Source: Pelargonium tetragonum
Lineage: Eukaryota; Streptophyta; Magnoliopsida; Geraniales; Geraniaceae
Direction of reading: 5' to 3'
DNA: 29,132 bases
Assembly: GCA_036897445.1 (NCBI GenBank)
Contig: JAYMTL010000182.1
Span: 1 to 29,132, forward strand
How positions within the stretch are numbered: the stretch's first letter is position 1; every line of letters starts with the position of its first letter. This document shows, in pieces, positions 1-10,400 of this stretch. The notes under the pieces were generated by a model that worked only from the letters and a program-made list of their open reading frames with translations, did not search any database and had not been told where the DNA came from. A program made the translations under genes and the position numbers.

Positions 1-1041
1 CCTCTGAGCCTTTACGAGCTTATTATATTAAATATGTACCTTTTCCTGGGAACCCTTTATAATAGTTTAGAGACTTCTATTTCTATCCTGGAGACTATAA
101 CAAGCATGACATAAAGAGAGTTCCCTTAATTATAGAAACCCTAAAACTTGTTCAGGAATTTCTAATATCTAAAATAAATAGAAATACAGAGAAGGAGCCA
201 GATCCCTTTCCCGGAAACTACCGAAACATAAATCTTATTTCGGAAACATAGAAACTAGCTTTTATTATCTATCATGAGAAAGCACTCACAACAAAATAGG
301 TACATACCTGGAAAAGCCTGTTCAACACTTCCATTCCTAAAGCTACTAAAGGTACATGAATATCTTAGAGTTCCTATAATTCCTTGGGATATTTTAGATT
401 CTTAGGCTTATATTATGGTATTGTCTTATTTACTGTTTTACAGTGGGTTTAACTTTTTCTGGGCTATGAGATATATACAACCTTTCCTCGGGTAAAGGCT
501 CTGTCAATCCCTTAAAAAATTCCAAGCTAATAATACTGAGGCTAATACAAAGGTAAATAAGCTCTCTTGCTAAAGCCCTTTCTATATCCAGTATACATGG
601 GTAATTAGTCTTACTTGATAACATCTTACCTTATCTTGAGAATGTAATGAACTCCCTTGAATTTGAGTGCCTTGAGTTGAAATAAAGTAAAATAGGACTC
701 TAATTTCAGGTTTTAACTCGTCTTAAATTCAGAGTTCCGCGACTAGGATTCTCTAACTTGATAATACTACCCCCAAATATCTATCTATAACAACAAGCTC
801 TTATTTTAACATAGTGATAGAGTTAGTCTTTTTTTTATCACTTAAAGCCCTTACTAAATTAGAAAAATGACTGTCAAGAACACTAAGGGAACCCTTGGCC
901 TAGCTACTTAATGGGAGGAGAAAACTCAAATACCCTCTGAAGGAGTCAGCATACACAAAGAAGGAGGATACCTAAAGGGGAACTCTAGAACCGAAAATCC
1001 TATATATATACTTGAAATCCTGTTTTATTACTTATAAACTA

Positions 1042-1075
1042 TAAGGAAATTCCTACTCTCACGAGAGTGCCCTTA
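1042..1075. repeat. nested short inverted repeats
   Basis: An outer TAAGG / CCTTA pair (1042-1046 and 1071-1075) encloses an inner 6-bp pair, ACTCTC / GAGAGT, at 1055-1068 around a 2-base centre. A second small dyad, AGGAAATTCCT, overlaps the left side at 1044-1054. Two palindromes of the window-wide type are thus stacked here. No T-run follows and no gene lies upstream, so this is not a supported terminator. Confidence 0.4.
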
Positions 1076-1818
1076 AAAAGGTATAAATCCCTCAGCACTT
1101 TTTATAATAAAATTAGAGCAAAGCAGCAGGGAGTCTAAGTCTTTTTTCATAGAATATCCGCTCTTTCTTTTCCTTCTTGGGTGAGGGAAAGTTTTTAACT
1201 ATAAAGTAAAAAGGATACCGCGGACTCCAAGGCCTTTCTTAGTTTAGTTGCAAACACCGTGATAACGGAAAACTATAGAGTTTTTCTAGTTCTCAAGTAT
1301 AGTATAGGGTGTCGTTTAGTTTAAGGTTACTTACTTTGTACAAGGTGCTAATTTTAGGGGTATCCACTTTATTGAAAGGTAATAAAAATGCTTTTTATAA
1401 CGATTTCTTTTGAAACAAAGGTAGGAGTCCTGGCAAGCTCCTTAGAGGAAAGTAGTACATAAAAAAGCAGGTATATCATATATTTACAAGAAAAGAAGTA
1501 AACCCAGTGTAAGCTACGAAAAAAAGCTTTTATACAGGAATTAAATAAGCACTGCTACTACGTTACGGGCCTCCTTTTTAGGACACTTTAAATTCTTTTT
1601 GGGGTTTACCTTTGAGGGGACAAAAGAACGCAAAGTTCTCTATTCATTTTATATTAGACAGGTAAGAGACTGCCTTCTTATTCTGAATACAGCATACCCT
1701 ATAAATGTAGTAAACCCTTTTTCGACTAAATGAAATGCACTAATACTAATAGCTGCCAAGATTGTGTTTTACCTTAACTTTATTCTTAGCCTATTGGGAA
1801 ATCCAGTAATTAGCTCGA

Positions 1819-1832
1819 ATATATATATATAT
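1819..1832. repeat. AT dinucleotide tract
   Basis: Seven AT units in a row. Similar tracts lie at 19831-19844, 23640-23651 and 26880-26891. They are simple-sequence tracts in AT-rich DNA and no function is inferred. Confidence 0.85.
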
Positions 1833-4285
1833 CTGAGAGAAAGAATAAAAGTAAGATTGAACACTTAATATGTATATGTTTCCTTGCTCTTGATACACGA
1901 AGTTTATCGCATACAATATAAGAGCCTAAAAGCCATGAGTTTCTTTTTTTCCTACTTTATTTGTATTTGGTTTAGGATTCTTTATAAGAGTAATCCTAAA
2001 TAGACAGGCTTCTTTCTATAGGAGCAAATACTTTTTAGTTTCTAGGGCCCTTATATTTTACCCTTTCTCTTGACCAGGGATCACATAGATTGGCAAAAGT
2101 TTATAGTGTTATTCGAAAATTCAAGATGTTTCTAGCATATTTTGTTACTTAGATAAGAATTCTGGGAACGGCGTTTAAAACTTTCTCTAATTAGGAGCCG
2201 TTTAAGGGATCCCGAATAGTCGAAAATTACCAACAAGAATAAAGTTACTACTATAAGAACCTTTTGTACGTGTTTTCGCTCTGGATAACGTCTTACTAAT
2301 AACTGAATAAAAATCTCGAGCCCTATATCCGCTGTTTATCTACTTTTAAACTTCTTGACTAGCAGAATTTCTTCTTGCATTCTATCGGACATAACAGGAC
2401 ACTAAAGGCCCCTCCTTCTTACTTTCTATAACAGACAAAATGACTATTAAATAATTGTTCTAAACCATGAGTAAGCTTAGCTTTTACAAGTTGAAACTAA
2501 AAGCTTTCCTTTCATTAAACTAACTCGGAATTCACTCAGTTTATACTTTCCTGTTAGGATCCCCTAAATTAGACTCTATAAGGGAAGCACTAACACTCCA
2601 AACTTTTTATTATATACCTTAATTTAATCTTTCTCTTCTTATTTGTAACACGAATTATTAATGAGCCTGCTTTAAAACTCATTTTGGGGTTTAATTCCAA
2701 TGTATAAAAACTGCTTTTCCATCTAGAATTAGACTCTACCTTAAGCTCCTTTAAGAAGGGATCAATCTTACTTATAAAGAGAAATATACCCTCGGATACA
2801 AATTTCAAATTATGCTTCAACTCCATTAAAATAAGAATCCCGCGGATGCATCCTGGCCAAGACTTTTTTTGTTTTTGAAAGTTAAAATAAGTATCATCTC
2901 AAAAAGAACGAATTCAAGTGGAAACACTTTGGTTTATTCTTCTCTTGGACAAGTTCTTATAATGGAATCCGAAATCCCGATCACTAAAATCTAAAGAGTC
3001 ACTAGAAAATACTTACAAAATTAGGATTTATCAAACTCTTCTTATATTTCGTTAACTTTTAGTCAAAGCCTCGCGGGTCTCTTACTGAAAAATGACTTAC
3101 CTCGGTACACCTTCTTTTCTCTAAAGAATAAAGCTACAAGAGCACAGAGTTACGTTGGGGGGTCGCTAAGCAGAAATAGGAAATTTGGTAACACTTCTAT
3201 ATAACCAAGTATAAACGCTTGCTTGTAAAAGAATCTTATCTGAAATATGAGTCTAACTGTTAGAAAGTAAATCCGGCGTAGGCTTTTTAAACAGGATACC
3301 CAGGATTTTAAATAGATAGGTAAAAGAGGGGTTCCTTTATACTGGAGCCAGGTCTACTTTTATAGGTTGAAATTTATTACAATAAGTCAAACTTTTTAGT
3401 AGTTTCGGGTTTAGTGTTAAATCTCGTGCAAGAAACTTTAGCAGGATGTGTTTTGACGGAGTTTAGTAGTTTAACTTTTAGAAGTCTATTTTCTTGCTTT
3501 GTAAAACCGGGGCCTTACGTACGAGCTTTCTTTTTCATAAATTCTAATAGGTGCCCTCTTCTACTATACCTACTCAATAGGGCCGGGTATAACGATACAG
3601 ATAGATTTGCGTAGGTTCTGAGACTTTCTTTTTCTAGATTAAGGAATAAAAAGCCGGCAGAATTTCATATATTTAGAAATTAGTCGTAAATGGGACTTCT
3701 TGTTCAAGCTACCAAATCTAAGATTAGAAAAACCCTTCTTGTTATAAAGTTACTTAGTAATTCCGTAAGAATTTCGTTCGAACCTATCCTACGTAGGCAA
3801 ACTCACAAATAATTATTTATAAAAAAACTCTAGGTTTATGCTTTAGCGTGTATTGTATATAGAATCACAAAATAAGTTTTAAAGGATCTCTATTAAAGAC
3901 TTTTCCAGTAAAGTGTGGGATATCCTTCTGTTCTGTATTGTAGTCGGGATATTAACCTGCCTTTCTATCCTTTAAAGTACAGGAATTGTCAATCAAATAG
4001 GGAGTTCTTTACTTAGGAGGCTTTTTACGGGTCAGCCAGGTTTCTTCTATTCTATAGATTTTAAAAGGTGTAAGCAAGTCTTTAAGGATAAAAGCAGCTA
4101 TTTGCCCCTTTAAAAAGTCTTTCTCTTGTATGTCTAGGGTTCCTGTATTCAGGTTAAAGGCTTTTTATCAAGGTAATGTAATTAAAGAGTTGCTCTTATG
4201 TTCCTTTGTTTATGGGTTTCCGATTACCGAAAATAAGACTTGGGGAATGTGGAAAATCTAACGTATAAAGGTTAAGATGTAACAT

Positions 4286-4300
4286 TAAGGGAGTCCCTTA
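4286..4300. repeat. short palindrome TAAGGG-AGT-CCCTTA
   Basis: A perfect 6-bp stem around a 3-base centre. It is one of the cleanest members of the dispersed AAGGG-NN-CCCTT palindrome class. Others include 885-896, 5752-5757 (GGGCCC), 6173-6180 (GGGATCCC), 9874-9884, 13141-13149, 13958-13969, 15005-15014, 15284-15291 and 28526-28537. The outer letters (AAGG...CCTT) stay nearly constant while the central two to four bases vary. Confidence 0.5.
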
Positions 4301-4732
4301 TTCTAATGAAGTGAAAAAGCTTACAAAGATTCTGAAACCTGCAAATTAAATATCATTACGTAATCGAGTTAAGTAAAAGGACTTTGGAAACCTAGGAGCA
4401 TAGTAAGCCCTAAGGGGTGTTTTCTTTGTTTATTTATCCTAAGCAACCCGGGGTTTCTCTCATCACTCTTTTAGATTTAGAGGAAGCTCTTAAGGTAGAG
4501 AGGGTAGAGCGCATATACACCATATTTCTAGGTATCAGAATATCTTTAAAATTATCTGAAAAGGACTGCAGTAAGGTGCTACCCCTCAGAAGTTTTTTTC
4601 GTGTCGGTAAGGGGTTATTAAGGAAGGGCGTTACAGTAACATAAAAAAATTATAGCTTAAGCGAAATCAGGCCTTAATAGCTGCTATAAAGGGTAAGGCA
4701 GGCCCCTTTGTATTCTTAGTACTCTTGTTCTT

Positions 4733-5045
4733 ATGGTTCCCTGTAGCTGTACTTATTTGTATTATTGTAGCTAGTGAAGTTATACTGTAGCTTAAGTCTT
4801 TGTATTAGTTATTTTTATATGTCTTTGTTGTTTCTTAAGGTATATTCCTCTTATTATAGTATAGTAGGTATAGAGGTAAGCTTGCTTTTAGTTGTATTAG
4901 TTGTTCTTTAAGAGAGGTTACTCTTTGTCTTTATCGTTAGTGAGTATAGAAACTTAATAGTCTAAGGAAAGATTGTTACTGTAGCGTTAGCGGAGGAAGG
5001 TTCACTACATATAGTATTTAGAATGTGTAATGAGCACACTATAAC
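4733..5045 (-). mobile_element. decayed copy of dispersed repeat family (copy R1)
   Basis: A fossil repeat, placed by short matches to other copies. GGTTCCCTGTAGCTGT at 4735-4750 matches 20484-20499 with two differences. AGGTATATTCCTCTT at 4838-4852 is identical to 7150-7164. The block at 4975-5002 (TACTGTAGC...GCGGAGGAA) matches 20678-20708. The spacing of these blocks is similar in the copy at 20385-20745, so they belong to one element rather than being separate short repeats. The strand given is the one on which coding-like words occur in sister copies. The copy is heavily mutated and holds no usable frame. The family is not recognised: a transposon relic is likely, but its class is open. 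Confidence 0.45.
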
Positions 5046-6580
5046 CAACCCCAACAACGGACTTCCTATCTTTCTCTTTTGTTTTACTTGGTTTTCTATT
5101 GACTATTATCACTTTGGATTCTTACTTGCTTTACTTCTTAGTTGTCTTAGTTTGTTAGGAGCTAATATAACTAAATTCTTCTTAATTTTATTGGCCTTTT
5201 AACTTGATTGAGATTAAGGAGTATTCTGCGAACAAAAAGGTTTTAAGAAGCCAGTTCTCAAGCGAAAATGGCGAGTTCTCCTATTAAATTTATAATTGAG
5301 GGATCCCCTGGGAAGATTTATTGTCTTGTCAGTTCTAGTGCATACATTTAATAAACATAACTAAATAACATTATAAACAGTTCTTAAAATCTAAATAGCA
5401 TGCGTTAAGGGCAAGGAGTTCCTCTTAATTAATAAGCGAGTAAAAACTAAAGAAATCCACATATGCTGCATAGACTAACCCTACGAACAAACCCAAAAAA
5501 TAGAAATGAAAAATGGAATTTTGTTAAATGTAAGCTTTCTAGGTAGAGAGACCCAAGATCTCGGAGCCCCGAATACACTATAACATTTACCCTTCAAATT
5601 CAGTATAAACAGGAAGTTCTTACTAATATAAATATAAAACGCGCAAAACCCAGTACCTATATACTTTATACGGATTTAGATACATATTACAACTATCTCT
5701 GAAAACCCTTAGCGGTATAAAAGTAAGCCCGTCAACTGAAATCTTTCTACGGGGCCCTTTAAACCTAGAATCTGACAATAGCACAAGGAAGTTCTTAAAA
5801 AAAAGTACCTTATATTTAATAGAAACACTTTGATATGAAATTTTCTATATGTTTAACTAAGTCTTAAAATTTCGGGTTTATTTACTAGTTATAGTCTCTA
5901 AACCGATTGGTAACAGGTCCCAACTACTATACAAGGATACTTACAGGCAGGTTTCTTTAAATTACTTGTGTATACCTGAATTTTGCACAAAATCTTGTTT
6001 AAACCCTTCCTTTTCGTTAATTCAGGAATCTATTATCTATTATTTGCGTTTCGAGATTAAAAGGTAGAGGGGGCGTCGAACCTATCCTTAATTGTTAACT
6101 TTATACAGCGGAAATTGCTGATGGAATAATAAAATAAAAAGGAGTGTTTCCAGGCCAGCTATAGTTTTTAGGGGGATCCCTGCCAAACTAAACGGGTCTT
6201 AAAGCTTGAAAAATACGAAATGGGTGATCCAAAAGAAAATGAAATTTTCAGTAAAGACCGCTTACCTCTTGAGAAAGGCTTAGAAAATTTATATCAAGCA
6301 ATAACAGCCCTGCACGGAACAGGAATTCTACTAACAAATCCGGCTTACTTTAGAGGCACCTGTCGTAACCTCAAATTGTCAACTAGCAGAAAACCCAATC
6401 TATAATATCAAACTTGTGTACAACCCGAGACTTGGCGTTGATAAACAAAGAGTAGCAACCGGGGGTATTTCCGAAACAACCATACTCAGTTTATCTTTTA
6501 TCTTAGAAAGAGAAAGAATAAAACAAGCAAGCTTTCCTTTTGTTCGAAGCTTTTGATACCTACACTCTAGGCCCTTAGCT
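5046..6580. other. gene-free stretch
   Basis: No recognisable gene. It contains palindromes of the window-wide type at 5300-5307 (GGGATCCC), 5413-5422 (AAGGAGTTCC), 5752-5757 (GGGCCC) and 6173-6180 (GGGATCCC). Open frames at 6220-6405 (plus, 61 codons) and 6400-6618 (minus, 72 codons) are near chance length and show no domain. Confidence 0.55.
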
Positions 6581-6581
6581 A

Positions 6582-6809
6582 GTGTACTACTCTTCTTTTG
6601 TAAGTGTAAATAGATCACTATTAGTACTAGCGTATCGTATTAGTCCCTATATTTGTATTAGAAATAGAATAGGTAGTTTAGTAAGGGTTGTTGCATTTAG
6701 TCTTATTAGTAGTTTAATTGTTCTAGAGAGGGGAGTTGGGGTGAGGGAGATAGTGGTCTTCCCCACTATAAAGGAGAGTGCTGTATTTAGTCTATTTGAG
6801 TATACATAG
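6582..6809. other. unusual stretch open on both strands, possible repeat remnant
   Basis: A 75-codon frame runs on the plus strand from an alternative start. On the minus strand another frame, rich in Thr, Leu and Pro (it includes SLTPTPLSRTIKLLIRL), is open for over 40 codons across the same bases. Stop-poor sequence on both strands is uncommon in this TpA-rich window. It lies just before repeat copy R2 and shares the tattag/tcttag wording of the repeat family, so it may be another part of that element. I do not recognise either translation, and no ribosome-binding site is evident. Confidence 0.25.
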
Positions 6810-6959
6810 AGGCCCTATGACACCAATGCTTACGACTTCCTTGAATTAGTGCCTTAACCGGAGTATGATAACCCAGAGCAATACACGAGTCCCAGCCCCA
6901 TCCCACTTATTATCCGGTATTTGCTTTTTTAGAACTACACTCCCAGGTCTCTGGGCTAT

Positions 6960-7290
6960 TCCAGTGTCCGCCTTCTTGTAACCTATGTAGCTACTGTATT
7001 CCCTGTCTTATTATTATTATTTTATTGCAGCTATTGTATTTTTGTATTAGAGTCTTTCTTATAATGTATTAACTTTAATTAATAAGTATATACTAGTTAG
7101 ATAAGGGATAAGTGTTAGTAAATAGGTATTGTAGTTCTAGTTGTATTGTAGGTATATTCCTCTTCTATTTGCAACTGGTATATAGAGAAGCGCCCTTATA
7201 GTTTAGTGTATAGAGAATAGTCTTGTTGTTAAAGGGAAACTTCCTCTTGTTTTAGTTCTTACTACTTTCTATCTATTCGCTTCGCTAAGA
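6960..7290 (-). mobile_element. decayed copy of dispersed repeat family (copy R2)
   Basis: AGGTATATTCCTCTT at 7150-7164 is identical to 4838-4852 in copy R1. The following bases (GTATATAGAGAAG...CCTTATAG, to about 7201) align with the GTAGAGAGGAGCCTTATA block of copy R7 near 20645-20662. A run of GTAGCTACTGTATTCCCTG near 6988-7005 matches the GTAGTTGTATTCCCTG wording of R7. A TTA trinucleotide run lies at about 7009-7025. The copy is old and broken; no product can be assigned. Confidence 0.4.
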
Positions 7291-7499
7291 AACCTAACCA
7301 CTCTTTGTTATAGTGGAGCCTTTTGAGCCGTCATACCTATATACCCCTGCATACTCAACTTAAACCTAGCTTTAGACTTAAAATCTCAAGGACAAAACTT
7401 TTCTATTGCTCTTGGAAGCTTGGCCAACATTTACTACTTATTATTACCTCTATCTCACTCCTCTTTTATAAGCTAGGATAGATCTAACTCTTAATCCTT

Positions 7500-7640
7500 A
7501 ATACCCATAACGATCCTCTAAGTTTCTAGCTATACCTGCTCTTTATATGTCTTCTCTAGCCCATTCATCATAGCTAGTGGATTCTGTATCTTGCTTTCTT
7601 AGTCTTAGATTGAGTATATAATTATCAGGACGAAGGCACC
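7500..7640 (-). mobile_element. possible further fragment of the repeat family
   Basis: TTCTGTATCTTGC...TTAGTCTTAGA at about 7580-7612 resembles the TCTGTATCTTAC...TTTAGTCTTA wording of copies R3 (9149-9205) and R8 (21811-21862). On the minus strand there is a short charged open run (includes LRKQDTESTSYDEWARED). The match is short, so membership is tentative. Confidence 0.2.
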
Positions 7641-7649
7641 CTTTTAATT

Positions 7650-9120
7650 AAAAATTCCGACTCTTTAGTTTTTCTGGAGCAATTAATTACTACTATACTA
7701 AACTAACAGTAAACTTTTGAGAATTGAAGCTTAAGTTTGGCCTTTTGAGCTACTCAACTTTAGGGAGCCCCTAGTTTTTAGTAAAGGATACTTTGGGACT
7801 CTATGAAGTTTCTAAAGTAAGAATTCCTTTTTGAATTAAGGGGGTCTCTCTAAGGCTTTCTTTTCAATTGTGAAGGTTTTAAGATTAAGACTTGATAAAG
7901 GGCTAAAGCAGGTATTACAAAAAAGAAGTTGGAGAGCAAGCGCTTTCCGGTCTAATTAAAGAGCTTAGGGGTTTTTCCTTTTGTTTATTGTTGCCCAGTT
8001 CTGACAATTTTAAAGGAATTCCTAAAGAGATAGATCAAAGTCGAGGGAGGTAAGGACAATTTAAGCAGGAAGCTCTTGAGGTTGGTTATAACGACGTAAG
8101 TCGGTGTATCTATAATTACTCCTAGCATTAACCGCCCTACGCACGCTACGCTGCACAGTTGGTAATACAGACTTACCAGGAATTCTTTAAGGTTTCTCTC
8201 CTCTTTTACTGATAAGAACAGGGAAAGTTTACCTTAATACAGCTAGAACCCCTATTACTTTCTAATACTTTACTAGTATACACTAGAACCTCTTAGATAC
8301 CATATACCTTAATTAATGTATAAGGTATCGTAAGATATAGAAATACAATAACTATTAAAGAGGAATCTCACTAATACACTAAGTACAGCAAAAACTATAG
8401 GAACCAAACCGTAAGAGTCTAGACCTAGGGCAAAGATAAGTCAATTTTTATTCTTATTTTACTTTGGATTTCCTTAGCTACTAAGCTTTTCGAGCTCCTT
8501 TTCCATTTCAGTTGTAAATCTCTTAGGAATTCTAGCAATTGTCAAAAGGTTTCAATCTATTAAATAAACTATTAAATGAAGCGGGTTCTTCCTCTGCACA
8601 AGGAAATCCTAAACTAAACTGGAGCTCTAACCTTGCGGAGTCCTCTTTAGTCCAGAACAGGGAAGTAGGAACTTAAAATAAAAAAGGATTTGTATCAAAA
8701 AAAGCTTCTCCTATAGACAGAGGATCTCTTTTTTATGTAAGGTTTTTTTACTCTCAAAGTTACCAGATTACACATCCTAAGACCTTTTTACAGAACTTGA
8801 TTTATTTCTCCCTTAATTTTAGTATTATACTCACCTGTAATAGTCAGCCAAAAATTCATAAAAAGATTGCACGTTACATTATATTATACTTTAAAGTCTT
8901 TATTGCCCTCTTATAGGAATTCCCTTACACTCCTTTTCATTCCAAACTCAAGTTTTTATTCTAACCTCCTTACTTCTGACACCCTATTATAGACAAGCAG
9001 AAAGCTCTCAGTTACCCCATTTTAGAATACCCTTCCAAGTTCTAATCTTAAAAAGAAATCCCCCTTTTTCTCGTTAGTAACTTAGTACAAGAAAGAATCT
9101 CTAACTCTAAACATCAGCTA
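7650..9120. other. gene-free stretch with an imperfect hairpin
   Basis: No reading frame of note. It contains the hairpin at 8291-8335, several GGAATTCC-like dyads (8029, 8918) and the usual scattered GGG/CCC palindromes. The region around 8220-8410 has the ACTAGTATAC and CTAGAACC wording seen near repeat copies, but no long match was found. Confidence 0.5.
8291..8335. repeat. imperfect 45-base inverted repeat centred on TTAATTAA
   Basis: The arms 8296-8312 and 8313-8329 pair at 15 of 17 positions, and the axis is the perfect palindrome TTAATTAA (8309-8316). Beyond one unpaired base (8330) the pairing continues as TCTTA (8291-8295) with TAAGA (8331-8335). This is the longest dyad I found. 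It is not followed by a gene end, so a terminator role is unsupported. It could form a cruciform or be the joined ends of a small palindromic element. Confidence 0.65.
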
Positions 9121-9139
9121 CGAATCTTCATATTAGCTA

Positions 9140-9265
9140 AACTTGTATTCTGTATCTTACTCTCTATCTTGATAGCTGTAGCTTTTTAGTCTTACTCTTA
9201 TGAGCCCTCTATGCAGCCTCTTGTAGTTGTAGTCTCTAGATATTGTAGATACTCTATTCTTTGTA
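9140..9265 (-). mobile_element. decayed copy of dispersed repeat family (copy R3)
   Basis: Positions 9149-9172 match 21811-21834 at 22 of 24 bases, and the following TTTAGTCTTA...TATGAGC (to 9205) continues the match to 21862. On the minus strand, 9213-9232 reads CTACAACTACAAGAGGCTGC. It matches 19874-19893 at 18 of 20 bases, and both translate in the same frame to LQLQEA. The minus-strand words that follow (RAHKSKTKKLQLSR) are strongly basic. A basic tail after a Leu/Gln-rich helix is common near the C-terminus of fungal pogo-like transposases, but this is only a resemblance. The copy is broken and its family stays open. Confidence 0.45.
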
Positions 9266-10224
9266 AATACCCCTAGACTTGAGCCTCTCCAATTTGACCA
9301 AGCTTATTATCTCTTTATCCTTTTTTTGTTGGACAGGTTTTATAATATTTTGACCCTATAGAGTTGTGTATGGAATCAGATTCTATGCGGTTTATAAAAG
9401 CGGAGTTTTGCGTCTCTTTATTAGCCTAGGCTGCTTCTTTAAGGCGAGGGTTGTGGGGACTCGGAGCTCCCAGTTTAGTTTTAGAGGACCTCTCCCCCTT
9501 CGCTTAGCATAAGGTGGGTTTAAAGGCTATTCCTCTAGTAAAAACTTTAGATGCTTAAAATATATATAAGTAAAGCTATTTCGAATACAAATGAGTGTTA
9601 GATACGATTAGGCGCAGGATTTTTAGTAGAGGCGTGCCTTGAAAAGAGAACTCTATCTGACACTGTAGCTTATTTGTAAATATGAGAGTACTCTCCTTCC
9701 GGAGTTTAACTAAAATCAAGGGATATGTAGCTACAAAAAGAATACTAACTCAACGAAAGTTTGAGATAATTGAGTATGAAAAAGCGCACAATGAGGGGTA
9801 TACCCAGAAGTCAAATTAGAATAGAGACAAATTAAAACTAGATAATGAAGTAAGCTTCAAAAAATTGAGTATTGGGAAGCTCCCTAGAATGGCGGCAAGG
9901 TGTCCTCTTTTATTTAGGTACAAACAAAGCTAATAGAACCGATAACCCGAGTTTCCAGACTTTTTACAGGGTGTGTCCGGGTCTCAACCATTACTTACGT
10001 CAGGGATGTCCCTTTAATCTTACCTTTTAGAGACCTCTCCTAAACTAATAAAAAAGAAGGGCACTCCCTAAGGCTTGTCCTAGTAGCAGCTGTTTTATCA
10101 GAGGAGTAATAGATGCCCGTAATAATAAGGTTCCTTTTCTTTGTTCTCGGAACGGAGTATAAAAATAAGAGTTAGTATAGTCTCTATTATAGTTATTCTA
10201 TTTTACTTCTTTTTTTAGAGTGTA

Positions 10225-10400
10225 CTATAGGAATTCTTAGGGTAGGGATATTCCCTCCTCCGCTCTTTGCTCTTATCACTAACAGAGGAGTATGCTTTAA
10301 TACTACATAGGTAAATCCTTAACTGCAGCGCTTTCTTAATTACATTACCTCTCTTCTGCAAAAAGACAATCCACGCACAGGGGCAGACAAAGGCAAAAGC
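10225..10400 (+). mobile_element. decayed copy of dispersed repeat family (copy R4)
   Basis: CTTAATTACATTACCTC at 10335-10351 is identical over 17 bases to 20071-20087. Both stretches continue into a related ACAATC word after a short diverged gap. A second weaker block, CCTCCTCCGCTCT near 10251-10263, resembles the CCTCCGC core of the other copies in the same orientation. Read on the plus strand, the shared segment gives LNYITS in the same frame as in copy R6. This copy is in the opposite orientation to R1, R2, R3, R5, R7 and R8. Confidence 0.4.

Larger units (their letters stand above)
1..4689. other. gene-free AT-rich stretch with many short palindromes
   Basis: No frame here is longer than expected by chance and no known product is recognisable. 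The short open frames at 430-624 (minus), 2590-2826 (minus, 78 codons, Lys/Arg-rich towards its C-terminus), 3414-3614 (plus) and 4417-4644 (plus, GTG start) have no recognisable domain, ribosome-binding site or conserved neighbour. The stretch does hold many short palindromes of the GGG-NN-CCC type (for example 48-55, 887-894, 2045-2050 and 2206-2213), a nested hairpin at 1042-1075, and an AT tract at 1819-1832. TpA is common and CpA/TpG scarce, as in the rest of the window. Confidence 0.6.

Noticed and set aside
2590-2826. Minus-strand 78-codon frame with a Lys/Arg-rich end, which could suggest a small ribosomal protein.
   Set aside because: No recognisable ribosomal protein motif, no neighbour genes, and length expected by chance.
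4417-4644. Plus-strand 75-codon frame from a GTG start.
   Set aside because: No ribosome-binding site or family resemblance, and nothing conserved beside it.
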